A stretch of 64,000 nucleotides of DNA from RH-AL1 sp965198495. GTDB lineage: Bacteria > Pseudomonadota > Alphaproteobacteria > Rhizobiales > Beijerinckiaceae. The stretch lies in NCBI GenBank assembly GCA_965198495.1, contig CBDAPL010000001.1:2108001-2172000 (forward strand). The letters are read 5' to 3'. The translations under genes were made by a program, and so were the position numbers. Below are positions 29,731 through 37,617 of this stretch, piece by piece. The first letter of the stretch is position 1; every line of letters starts with the position of its first letter. The notes beneath the pieces are model-generated. The model was not told the DNA's origin. It saw only the letters and a program-made list of their open reading frames with translations, and made no database searches.

Positions 29731-31142
29731 TGGCTTACGACGTCGACCTTTTCGTCATCGGCGCCGGCTCGGGCGGGACACGTGCCGCCCGCATCGCCGC
29801 GCAGCATGGTGCCAAGGTGATGATCGCGGAGGAATTTCGTGTCGGCGGCACCTGCGTCCTGCGCGGCTGCGTGCCGAAGAAGCTGATGGTCTATGCGAGC
29901 CGCTTCGCCGACGCCTTCGAGGACGCCGCCGGGTTCGGCTGGACCGTCGGCGCGACCAGCTTCGATTGGCCGACCTTCGTTCAGCGAAAGGAGGCCGAGA
30001 TCACACGGCTCTCGCTGATCTACGTGTCGAACCTCGAGAAGGCCGGCGTCGACATCGTCGACGCGCGGGCGACGCTCGCGGGAGCGCACGATGTCAAGCT
30101 TTCGGACGGCCGGACGATCACGGCGCAGACCATCCTTATCGCCACGGGCGGCGTGCCGATCCTGCCCGAAAAGATGCCCGGCAGCGAACACGCGATCACG
30201 TCCAACGAGATCTTCGACCTGCCGGTTTTCCCCGCGCGCCTCGCGATCGTCGGGGGCGGCTACATCGGCGTCGAGTTCGCGTCGATCTTCACGCGACTTG
30301 GGTCCGACGTGACGCTGATCAATCGCGGCGCCAACATCCTGCGCGGGTTCGACGATGACATGCGCGAGGGGGTGCGTGACGGACTGGCGGAGGCTGGCGT
30401 GACGTTCAGGATGAACACCATGCCGATCCGCATCGATAAGACGGCCGAGGGTCTCAAGGTCACGCTGAGCGATGGGACGCTCGTCGTCGTCGACCAGATG
30501 CTGATGGCGATCGGGCGAGCGCCGAGCACTGAGGGCCTGGGTCTCGCCGATATCGGGGTGGACCTCGGTGAAAAAGGTGAGGTCCGCGTCGATCCATATT
30601 CGCGGAGCAGCGTGCCGTCGATCTACGCCGTCGGCGACGTCACCGATCGCGTCGCCCTCACGCCGGTGGCGATCCGCGAGGGCCAAGCCTTCGCCGACAC
30701 GGTGTTCGGCGGCAAGAACGTCGCCATGGACTACGCGAAGATCGCCACCGCCGTGTTCACCACGCCCGAGGTTGGCACCGTGGGTCTGACCGAGGCGGAG
30801 GCAAAGGAGACGCACTCATGCGTCGACATCTACGCCGCCAGCTTCCGGCCGATGAAGGCGACGCTATCGGGCCGCACCGAAAAGGTGATCATGAAGATCA
30901 TCGTGGACGGTCGGACGGACGTCGTTCTCGGCGTCCACGTTCTGGGTGAGGACGCGGGAGAGATGGCGCAGATCCTCGGCATTCTCGTCAAGATGGGCGC
31001 GACCAAGGCGGATTTCGACAGCACCTGCGCGCTGCATCCGAGCAGCGCGGAGGAATTGGTGACCATGCGGACGCGGCGCGTGCGCCATGAGCGCATGAGC
31101 GACGAGCCGACCGGCCCCGGGATGGCCGACGCGGCGCAGTAG
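29730..31142 (+). CDS. gor: Glutathione-disulfide reductase
   Basis: The 470-residue FAD enzyme reduces glutathione disulfide with NADPH. FAD-binding GAGSGGTRAAR lies at residues 11-21, and the redox pair is Cys42/Cys47 in GTCVLRGCVPKK. The NADPH-binding GGGYIGVEFA and the C-terminal active-site HPSSAEELVTMR are intact. Length is usual. It overlaps the DUF2059 stop (TGATG) and lies close to the convergent gfa gene, so glutathione chemistry is clustered here. Confidence 0.95.
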   Translation: MAYDVDLFVIGAGSGGTRAARIAAQHGAKVMIAEEFRVGGTCVLRGCVPKKLMVYASRFADAFEDAAGFGWTVGATSFDWPTFVQRKEAEITRLSLIYVSNLEKAGVDIVDARATLAGAHDVKLSDGRTITAQTILIATGGVPILPEKMPGSEHAITSNEIFDLPVFPARLAIVGGGYIGVEFASIFTRLGSDVTLINRGANILRGFDDDMREGVRDGLAEAGVTFRMNTMPIRIDKTAEGLKVTLSDGTLVVVDQMLMAIGRAPSTEGLGLADIGVDLGEKGEVRVDPYSRSSVPSIYAVGDVTDRVALTPVAIREGQAFADTVFGGKNVAMDYAKIATAVFTTPEVGTVGLTEAEAKETHSCVDIYAASFRPMKATLSGRTEKVIMKIIVDGRTDVVLGVHVLGEDAGEMAQILGILVKMGATKADFDSTCALHPSSAEELVTMRTRRVRHERMSDEPTGPGMADAAQ

Positions 31143-31193
31143 GTCGGCCCCGAAATCGGGCGTGGCGGAGCGGATCGGAGTCCTCGCGGCGCG

Positions 31194-31916
31194 CTAGGCG
31201 CCGAACAGCTTGGAGAAAAATCCGGCGATGCCGCCGGGTTTCTTGGTGGCCGGCGTGGGATGAGCGTTCGCCATGCCGGGCGCCGGAGCCGGCTTCGTCG
31301 CGGGTTCCAAAGGCTTCGCGGCGATCGGCGCGGCGGATGCCCCGGCCGGGGGCTTGGCGGCATGCGCGTAGGTATAGGTGGCGATCGCATCCATCAGCGC
31401 CGGCGACAGCGCATCGGACGTCGGCAGGCCCAGCGATTTGAATTTTTCGCGGACCGCGCCCATGCCGCCGGGATCGAAACCCTGCTCGATGATCGAGGAG
31501 CAGAAGGCGGCGAACTGCGGCGCCTGCCAGCCCTTCTGGTCCGAGAGTTCGGTATGGACGAAATCCAGCCCCTTGAAGGGATGATCCTTGACGATGCGGC
31601 CATACATGTGGACGCCACACATCTTGCAGGCGTGCCGTTGGATCGTCGCGCTCGCGTCGACGACATGAAGCTTCTCCTCGTGCGCGATCACCTTGACGTT
31701 GGTGACCGGCACGACACCGACGACCGAAAACAGCGCGCCCGACGGTTTCCAGCACTTCGAGCAGCCGCAGGCATGATTGTGTGCGACGTCGCCGGTGATG
31801 CGCACGGCGACCTTGTCGGTCGGGCACTTGCAGGAGAGCGTGCCGCCGTTGAAGCTGCCGAAGCCCCTCGAGATACCGTTGTCGATCGCGGGATGGAGAC
31901 TGGGAGCCATTGGCAC
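31194..31916 (-). CDS. gfa: Glutathione-dependent formaldehyde-activating enzyme with C-terminal extension
   Basis: The first 190 residues match S-(hydroxymethyl)glutathione synthase, which speeds the addition of formaldehyde to glutathione. Zinc-ligand cysteines are visible at Cys29/Cys31 (SCKC), Cys49/Cys51/Cys54 (CGCSKC) and in CKMCG. A further 50 residues, rich in Ala and Pro, end in GGIAGFFSKLFGA, a short amphipathic helix not usual in the family. Gfa activity in vivo is debated, and GFA-fold proteins can differ in substrate. The gene converges with gor, 51 bases apart. Confidence 0.85.
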   Translation of the reverse strand: MPMAPSLHPAIDNGISRGFGSFNGGTLSCKCPTDKVAVRITGDVAHNHACGCSKCWKPSGALFSVVGVVPVTNVKVIAHEEKLHVVDASATIQRHACKMCGVHMYGRIVKDHPFKGLDFVHTELSDQKGWQAPQFAAFCSSIIEQGFDPGGMGAVREKFKSLGLPTSDALSPALMDAIATYTYAHAAKPPAGASAAPIAAKPLEPATKPAPAPGMANAHPTPATKKPGGIAGFFSKLFGA

Positions 31917-32184
31917 AAACCTTTCCTGGAATCCACCGGGTCGATCCGCTGGATTGACGTGAGACGTCGGGCGCCACCTTCGCGAGACATCGCGAAGGCG
32001 CTTACATACCCGCTAACCGAAGCTCTCCTTCTATCGAGGCTTGCCGCAATTTGGAAGGAGCGATCATTTGTTCATTGCGAGAGGGCTGCTAGCGGTCGGA
32101 TGAAGGCGCGGCCGCTCCTGAGAGGCAACAAAGCCGGTAATGTAGCGTTTGTTAACTGACGCGTTCGTCAGCGGGAGACATCTC

Positions 32185-32613
32185 ATGGGACTTTTTGACA
32201 GTATTGCCGGCGCCGTCGGCAACGCGATCGGCGGCGGCAATCAAAGCGGCGAGGGCGCCCAGACGATACTCAGCAATCTCCTGCAACAGGGCGGCACCGG
32301 GCAGAGCGGCAATATTGTCGGGTCGCTGTTGGGCGGCCTCGGCGGAGCGCAGGGTGGCGCGCAAGGCGGTGGCATGGCGTCTACTTTGGAGACTCTCGCC
32401 AGCAGCGGTCTCGGCGCGGAGGTCAGCTCCTGGATGAGCAATGGTCACAATCTGCCGATCTCGCCACAACAATTGCACGATGCGCTGGGCAGCGAGCAGG
32501 TCCAGCAGATGGCCCAGGCGAGCGGCCTGCCTATTGGCGAGTTCCTCAAACACTTGGCCGACCACCTGCCGGCGGCGGCGGCACAGGCCTCCGGAACGCA
32601 GCCGCCAGACTAA
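32185..32613 (+). CDS. YidB-like DUF937 family protein
   Basis: The 142-residue protein starts MGLFDSIAGAVGNAIGGG and has a Gly/Gln-rich N-terminal half and a helical C-terminal half (ISPQQLHDALGSEQVQQMA), the layout of DUF937/YidB proteins. Cellular role is unknown. ATG 32185 follows a GCGGGAGA site and is preferred to the upstream in-frame ATG at 32149. Confidence 0.75.
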   Translation: MGLFDSIAGAVGNAIGGGNQSGEGAQTILSNLLQQGGTGQSGNIVGSLLGGLGGAQGGAQGGGMASTLETLASSGLGAEVSSWMSNGHNLPISPQQLHDALGSEQVQQMAQASGLPIGEFLKHLADHLPAAAAQASGTQPPD

Positions 32614-32686
32614 AAGCCGAAGGCCAACCGTTCAGGTTGGTCGAACGAAACATTCGCTTTAATCAAATAGACCGAACGATTACTCG

Positions 32687-32721
32687 CGAGCATGGTCGAT
32701 GTGTGAGGTCGACCATGCTCG
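32687..32721. promoter_or_regulatory. Perfect 13-bp inverted repeat over the yeiH-type start codon
   Basis: CGAGCATGGTCGA at 32687-32699 is the exact reverse complement of TCGACCATGCTCG at 32709-32721, separated by nine bases. The ATG of the transporter lies in the right arm and the GAGG ribosome binding site in the loop. It could be a repressor operator or an mRNA hairpin that hides the start codon. Confidence 0.8.
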
Positions 32722-33803
32722 TTCGAAACGCCGCCAAAGCCCGCTCCGCCCAGCCGCGCCTGTCGCGGCTGCTCCCTGGCATCGGCCTTTGCATCCTCGT
32801 CACCGCCGTCGCTTATCTGCTCCAGGCGCTGGAGGTCCGCCTTGTCGGTCGACCGTGGCTCGAGGCGTTGGTCTTCGCCATCCTCCTCGGTGTCGCGGTC
32901 CGGAGTACCTGGACGCCCTCGCGCAAGTGGCATTCCGGCATCGAGTTCAGCGCCAAGACGTTGCTCGAGATCGCGGTCGTTCTTCTCGGCGCGTCGGTCA
33001 GTGTCCACGCGGTGCTCGCCATCGGGCCGGCGCTGCTGATCGGCATCGCGATCGTCGTGGTCGTGGCCATCGCGACGAGCTACCTCATCAGCCGGACGTT
33101 CGGCCTTCCGCAGCGCATGGCGATCCTCGTCGCGTGCGGCAACTCGATCTGCGGGAACTCCGCGATCGCGGCGGTGGCGCCGGTGATCGGCGCCGATGGC
33201 GAGGATGTCGCCTCGTCCATCGCCTTCACGGCCGTTCTCGGCGTCGCCGTCGTCCTCGTCCTGCCGCTTCTCGTCCCGCTGCTGCGCATGTCGTTAACGC
33301 AATACGGCGTCATGGCCGGGCTGACGGTCTATGCCGTGCCGCAGGTTCTCGCCGCGACTCTGCCGATCGGCGCCCTCAGCAATCAGGTCGGCACGGTGGT
33401 CAAGCTCGTGCGCGTGCTGATGCTCGGCCCGGTCGTGCTCCTGATGTCGCTTGTCGCCTCGAGGCTGCGCGACGAGACCGACGAGCCCACGCCGCACGTG
33501 ACGGCCGGCGATCGGCCGAAGCGCGGCAGACCGGCGCTGCACCAGCTGGTGCCATGGTTCATCGTCGGGTTCCTGGTGGTGGCGGGGGTCCGTACGGCCG
33601 GTTTGATCCCAGGATACGTCCTGGAGCCGACCGCGATCGTCGCCAACCTCCTGACGACGGTGTCCATGGCCGCACTCGGCCTCGGCGTCGATATCCGGGT
33701 GGTGGCGAAGGCCGGCCCGCGCGTGACGGGAGCGGTCACCGTCTCGCTGATCGTGCTTGGCTTGATCAGCTTCGGCCTCATCCACCTCATCGGCGTGGCA
33801 TGA
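32715..33803 (+). CDS. YeiH/UPF0324 family membrane transporter
   Basis: The 362-residue product has about ten hydrophobic segments and the family motifs LLGASVSVHAVLAIG and CGNSICGNSAIAA, placing it in the YeiH family of putative sulfate or sulfonate-related exporters. The N-terminal 18 residues are basic and cytoplasmic. ATG 32715 lies inside a perfect inverted repeat. A neighbouring LysR regulator, usual for yeiH, is absent. The substrate is not known. Confidence 0.85.
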   Translation: MLVRNAAKARSAQPRLSRLLPGIGLCILVTAVAYLLQALEVRLVGRPWLEALVFAILLGVAVRSTWTPSRKWHSGIEFSAKTLLEIAVVLLGASVSVHAVLAIGPALLIGIAIVVVVAIATSYLISRTFGLPQRMAILVACGNSICGNSAIAAVAPVIGADGEDVASSIAFTAVLGVAVVLVLPLLVPLLRMSLTQYGVMAGLTVYAVPQVLAATLPIGALSNQVGTVVKLVRVLMLGPVVLLMSLVASRLRDETDEPTPHVTAGDRPKRGRPALHQLVPWFIVGFLVVAGVRTAGLIPGYVLEPTAIVANLLTTVSMAALGLGVDIRVVAKAGPRVTGAVTVSLIVLGLISFGLIHLIGVA

Positions 33804-33809
33804 CCACGC

Positions 33810-34406
33810 TCATCGGGAGCCTTCCGGTCGGAGCGGCTCGACGAGCACGTCGACGGTCCGGCTGCTCGTCCCGCTGATCTGGATCGCGAACGGCTTCGGG
33901 ACGAGCGAGAACCTGATGCTCTTGCGCACGCCGGGACAGTCGCGAGCGCCGCTGAAGCCGCTCGGCTTGAGGGTGTGGCCGTCCTGCACGACGTCGATCC
34001 AGGCGGCTTGCGAGATGGTCACCTCGAAAACGCCGGCAACGGTCGGCGCGTCGAACCGCACGAAACCCGCCGTGGACGGCTCCATCTTAGGTGCGCGCCC
34101 GGGAGGCGTGGGAAGATGCGCCTCGGCCAGACCAGTGAGCTTCAGCGTGAACGCTTGCCCCGGAAGCGCGGAGTCGCCGCCCGACCCGATCGCCGGCTTG
34201 TCGGCCGCCCGTAAAAGCGCGGCTTCCTTGGCGAGCGGCCACTTGAACGCGTCGCAGCCGGTCGGCTCCGCCGCCCTGGCCATGGTCGGAACGACCGCGA
34301 CGATCGTCACGATCACGACGTTGCGCGCGACCATTGTCGACGCGAGGACGAGCGATCTCGAGAAGGGACGCTTCGCGTCCATAGGCCGGGCGGCACTCAA
34401 CCTCAT
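33810..34406 (-). CDS. Secreted protein of unknown function
   Basis: The 198-residue product has a basic n-region, a hydrophobic core (VVIVTIVAVVP) and an ARAAE cleavage site near residue 43. The mature part has two cysteines (TGCDAFKW, ARDCPGV) and mostly beta-type sequence. ATG 34406 was chosen for the signal peptide. It ends 7 bases from the convergent transporter stop. No family recognised. Confidence 0.7.
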   Translation of the reverse strand: MRLSAARPMDAKRPFSRSLVLASTMVARNVVIVTIVAVVPTMARAAEPTGCDAFKWPLAKEAALLRAADKPAIGSGGDSALPGQAFTLKLTGLAEAHLPTPPGRAPKMEPSTAGFVRFDAPTVAGVFEVTISQAAWIDVVQDGHTLKPSGFSGARDCPGVRKSIRFSLVPKPFAIQISGTSSRTVDVLVEPLRPEGSR

Positions 34407-34468
34407 GCGCTGTGCTCCTGATGTGGAACGAATGATGGAAGAACCGCGCGTTCCGTCGTCGCGCGGGC

Positions 34469-35659
34469 TCAATGCTTGCGGCCGAGCGCGCGTGCCGCGC
34501 GGTCGAGGCCGTCCAGCGTCATCGGGTACATGCGCCCCTCCATAAGCTCGCGGATCATCGCGGTCGATTGCGTATAGGGCCAATCCGAGTCGGCGACCGG
34601 GTTGAGCCAGGCGGCGGCGGGATAGGCGTCGGTCATGCGCTTGAGCCAGACGCCGCCGGGCTCTTCATTCATGTGTTCGACCGAGCCGCCGGCATGGCTC
34701 ACCTCGTAGGGACTCATCTGCGCGTCGCCGACGATCAGCAGCTTGTAGTCGCGTCCGAATTTATTGAGCACGTCGAAGGTCGGGATCCGCTCGGCGTGGC
34801 GGCGGCTGTTGTCCTTCCAGACGCCCTCGTAGACGCAATTGTGGAAGTAGAAGAACTCGAGGTGCTTGAACTCGGCCGTGGCGGCGGAGAACAGCTCCTC
34901 GCAGAGTCGCACGTGCGCGTCCATCGAGCCGCCGACGTCGAGAAAGAGCAGCAGCTTGACGGCATTGCGGCGCTCGGGCCGCATCGCGACGTCGAGGTAG
35001 CCCCTGCTCGCCGTGCCGGCGATCGTGGCGTCGAGATCGAGCTCGTCGGCCGCGCCCTCGCGCGCGAAGCGGCGCAGGCGGCGAAGCGCGACCTTGATGT
35101 TGCGGGTGCCGAGGTCGCGCGAACTGTCGAAGTCGCGGAACTCGCGCTTTTCCCACACCTTGATCGCGCGTTTGTGGCGCGACTGGCCGCCGATGCGCAC
35201 GCCTTCCGGATTGTAGCCGCCGTTGCCGAACGGCGACGTGCCGCCGGTGCCGATCCACTTGCTGCCGCCCTGATGGCGCCCTTGCTGCTCGGCGAGGCGC
35301 TTTTTCAGCGTCTCCATGATCTCGTCCCAGGACCCGAGCGCCTTGATCTTGTCCATCTCCTCGGGCGAGAGGAACTTCTCCGCCATCGCCTTCAGCCAGT
35401 CTTCCGGCAGGGCGGTCTCCAGCGACGCCTGGCCCGCCGCGCTGTCTCCGAGCACGCCCTTGAAGACGCGGGCGAAGACCTGGTCGAAGCGGTCGATCAG
35501 GCCCTCGTCCTTCACGTAGATCGCGCGGGCGAGATAGTAGAAATGCTCAGGCACCATCTCGATCGCGTCGGCGTCGAGCGCCTCGAGCAGGGTCAGGTGC
35601 TCCTTCGGCGAGGCGGCGATCCCGGCCCGGCGCAGCTCCTCGAGAAAGGAGATGAACAT
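34469..35659 (-). CDS. CoxE-like VWA-domain protein
   Basis: The 396-residue protein begins MFISFLEELRRAGIAAS and has a C-terminal von Willebrand A domain with the MIDAS motif DVGGSM and the downstream FFYFHNCVYEGVW segment. Such proteins pair with MoxR AAA+ ATPases to remodel or insert metal cofactors in target enzymes (CoxE/CoxD, NorD/NorQ pairs). The MoxR gene lies just upstream in the same direction but is frameshifted. The target enzyme is not apparent here. Confidence 0.88.
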   Translation of the reverse strand: MFISFLEELRRAGIAASPKEHLTLLEALDADAIEMVPEHFYYLARAIYVKDEGLIDRFDQVFARVFKGVLGDSAAGQASLETALPEDWLKAMAEKFLSPEEMDKIKALGSWDEIMETLKKRLAEQQGRHQGGSKWIGTGGTSPFGNGGYNPEGVRIGGQSRHKRAIKVWEKREFRDFDSSRDLGTRNIKVALRRLRRFAREGAADELDLDATIAGTASRGYLDVAMRPERRNAVKLLLFLDVGGSMDAHVRLCEELFSAATAEFKHLEFFYFHNCVYEGVWKDNSRRHAERIPTFDVLNKFGRDYKLLIVGDAQMSPYEVSHAGGSVEHMNEEPGGVWLKRMTDAYPAAAWLNPVADSDWPYTQSTAMIRELMEGRMYPMTLDGLDRAARALGRKH

Positions 35660-35707
35660 CAGCGCCGCTCCGCCACGAAATGGTGCGTCGCCGCGTCTTC
35701 CAAGGAC

Positions 35708-35814
35708 GTCATGCCCGGCCTTGTGCCGGGCACCCACGCCGCGCCGCCGCGGCATGTCCGGCGTGACGCCAGCGATGTCGCGGCGTGGATGGCCGGGCCA
35801 AGCCCGGCCATGAC
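35708..35814. repeat. Long imperfect inverted repeat (REP-like element)
   Basis: A 36-base arm at 35708-35743 (starting GTCATGCCCGGCC) is imperfectly repeated inverted at 35779-35814 (ending GCCCGGCCATGAC), with 35 bases between. Similar 'ATGCCCGG...CCGGGC' inverted elements occur in many copies in Hyphomicrobiales genomes. It sits between the frameshifted MoxR gene and the VWA gene, 48 bases upstream of the VWA start, and fills most of the gap. Confidence 0.8.
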
Positions 35815-35848
35815 GCGGCAAGGGGGGTGATATCGCATGGAAGGATAG

Positions 35849-36690
35849 TCAGCCCCGCCGCTTGACGAGGAAGGCGAGGCGCTCGAACAGCATCACGTCG
35901 GCCTCGTTCTTCAGGAGCGCTCCGTGCAGCGGCGGGATGGCGCTGCGGGCGTCGTTGGTCTGCAGCACATCGAGCGGCATGTCCTCGTGCAGGATCAGCT
36001 TGAGCCAGTCGATCAGCTCGCTGGTCGAGGGCTTCTTCTTCAGGCCGGGCACGTCGCGAACCTCGTAGAAGATGTCGAGCGCGCGGGCGACGAGGCGCTT
36101 CTCGATGTCCGGGAAGTGCACCTTGACAATCGCCTCCATCGTCTGGCGATCGGGAAAGCGGATGTAGTGGAAGAAGCAGCGCCGCAGGAAGGCGTCCGGC
36201 AGCTCCTTCTCGTTGTTGGAGGTGATGATGATGATCGGCCGCTCGCGCGCCACCACCCGCTCGCCGGTCTCGTAGACGTCGAAACTCATGCGGTCGAGCT
36301 CCTGCAGGAGATCGTTGGGAACTCGATGTCGGCCTTGTCGATCTCGTCGATCAGCAGCACCGGCAGGACCGGCGACGTGAACGCCTCCCACAGCTTGCCC
36401 TTGCGGATGTAATTGCCGATGTCGCTGACGCGGGGATCGCCGAGCTGGCCGTCACGCAGGCGGGCGACCGCGTCGTACTCGTAGAGGCCCTGCTGCGCCT
36501 TGGTGCTCGACTTGACGTTCCACTCGATCAGCGGCGCCTTGGCGGCGGCGGCGATCTGCTGGGCGAGCACGGTCTTGCCGGTGCCGGGTTCGCCCTTGAC
36601 GAGGAGCGGGCGGCGCAGCGTGACGGACGCGTTGACCGCGACCTTCAGATCGTCGGTGGCGACATAGTCCGATGTTCCAGTGAAGCGCAC
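35849..36690 (-). pseudogene. MoxR-family AAA+ ATPase gene with one-base frameshift
   Basis: Reading from GTG 36690 (GGAGAA site upstream), the protein starts RFTGTSDYVATDDL, with Walker A GEPGTGKT and Walker B LLIDEID. The frame breaks near 36317-36319 after ADIEFP. The conserved continuation NDLLQELDRMSFDVYETGE is found one frame over and runs to the stop at 35849. One extra C in the CCC run (plus-strand GGG) would restore a 280-residue protein. Either a real mutation or a sequencing error in a short homopolymer. As written, the first product (about 138 residues) lacks sensor regions and the second lacks Walker A. Its partner VWA gene is intact. Confidence 0.9.
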
Positions 36691-36856
36691 GCGTTCGTTC
36701 TCCGGTTGATGGCCAGCTAAGCGAATTGCCGAAGCCAAGACAAGCGTGGCCGTCGGTGCGGGAGCGGGTTGCCTCGGCTCGCGAGATGAGGACAAGTCCC
36801 GGCTCGGATCGACGGGGCTAGCGGAAGCAGGGATGATGCCGGCGGCGAAAGAGAAA

Positions 36857-37615
36857 ATGCGCAAGTCGACAAGGATTGACCTTCGTGCCAGATGGCCCCG
36901 GGTCGTCGCCCGTGCCCTCGCGTTCCTTTGCGCCGCCGCCTCGCCCGCCGCCGCTGGCGATCTCACCTACCTCGTCCATGCGCCGACGCAGCCCTCGCCG
37001 CATCCGCCGCTGATCGTGCTGCTGCACGGCAGCGGCGCCGACGAGCGGGACATGATCGGCCTGTGGCACGATCTGCCCGCCACCTTCGTGGTGATTTCGC
37101 CGCGCGCGCCGTTCGATCACGCTGGCGGCGGCTATGTCTGGTACCGAAAAGCCGGCGCGACCCCGCGGCCGGATGATCTCGAGGCGAGCCGCAAGATCGT
37201 CGACCTCGTCGTCGCGAACGCCGTCTCGCGCTTCGATGCCGATCCGGCGCGCGTCTTCCTCGGCGGCTTCAGTCAAGGTGCGGTCATGACCTACGAGGTC
37301 GGCTTGCGCGAGCCCGGCCGCTTCCGCGGCGCCGCCGTCCTCAGCGGCCTCCTTTTCCCGTCGGCGACGGCCAAGCTTCCGCCGACGGCGGATCTCGCCC
37401 GCGAGGCGTTCTTCGTGGCGCACGGCACTTCCGATCCGGTCATCCCCTTCGCGGCGGCGGAGGCGGCGCGCGCCAAGCTCGCCAAGCTCGAGGTCCCCAC
37501 CGTCTTCCACGCTTATGCCGGCATGGCCCACACCATCGGACCGCAGGAGACGCGTGACCTCGCCGCCTGGCTCAGCGAGCGCGCCGGCAACGCGGAAGCG
37601 CCGCCTGCGCGCTGA
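36857..37615 (+). CDS. Secreted alpha/beta-hydrolase (phospholipase/carboxylesterase type)
   Basis: The 252-residue product has a signal peptide (about residues 1-34, ending PAAAG) and an esterase domain. The nucleophile elbow GGFSQGAV, the Asp in GTSDPVIP and the His in GMAHTI form the expected triad, and VLLHGSGAD supplies the oxyanion motif. This matches the carboxylesterase/YpfH-like family acting on small esters or acyl-thioesters in the periplasm. An alternative ATG lies at 36833. Confidence 0.85.
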   Translation: MRKSTRIDLRARWPRVVARALAFLCAAASPAAAGDLTYLVHAPTQPSPHPPLIVLLHGSGADERDMIGLWHDLPATFVVISPRAPFDHAGGGYVWYRKAGATPRPDDLEASRKIVDLVVANAVSRFDADPARVFLGGFSQGAVMTYEVGLREPGRFRGAAVLSGLLFPSATAKLPPTADLAREAFFVAHGTSDPVIPFAAAEAARAKLAKLEVPTVFHAYAGMAHTIGPQETRDLAAWLSERAGNAEAPPAR

Positions 37616-37617
37616 GC

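Noticed and set aside
35660..35848. Extension of the VWA gene upstream through the inverted repeat
   Set aside because: The in-frame lead translates the repeat into low-complexity sequence; the family start MFISFLEEL is at 35659.
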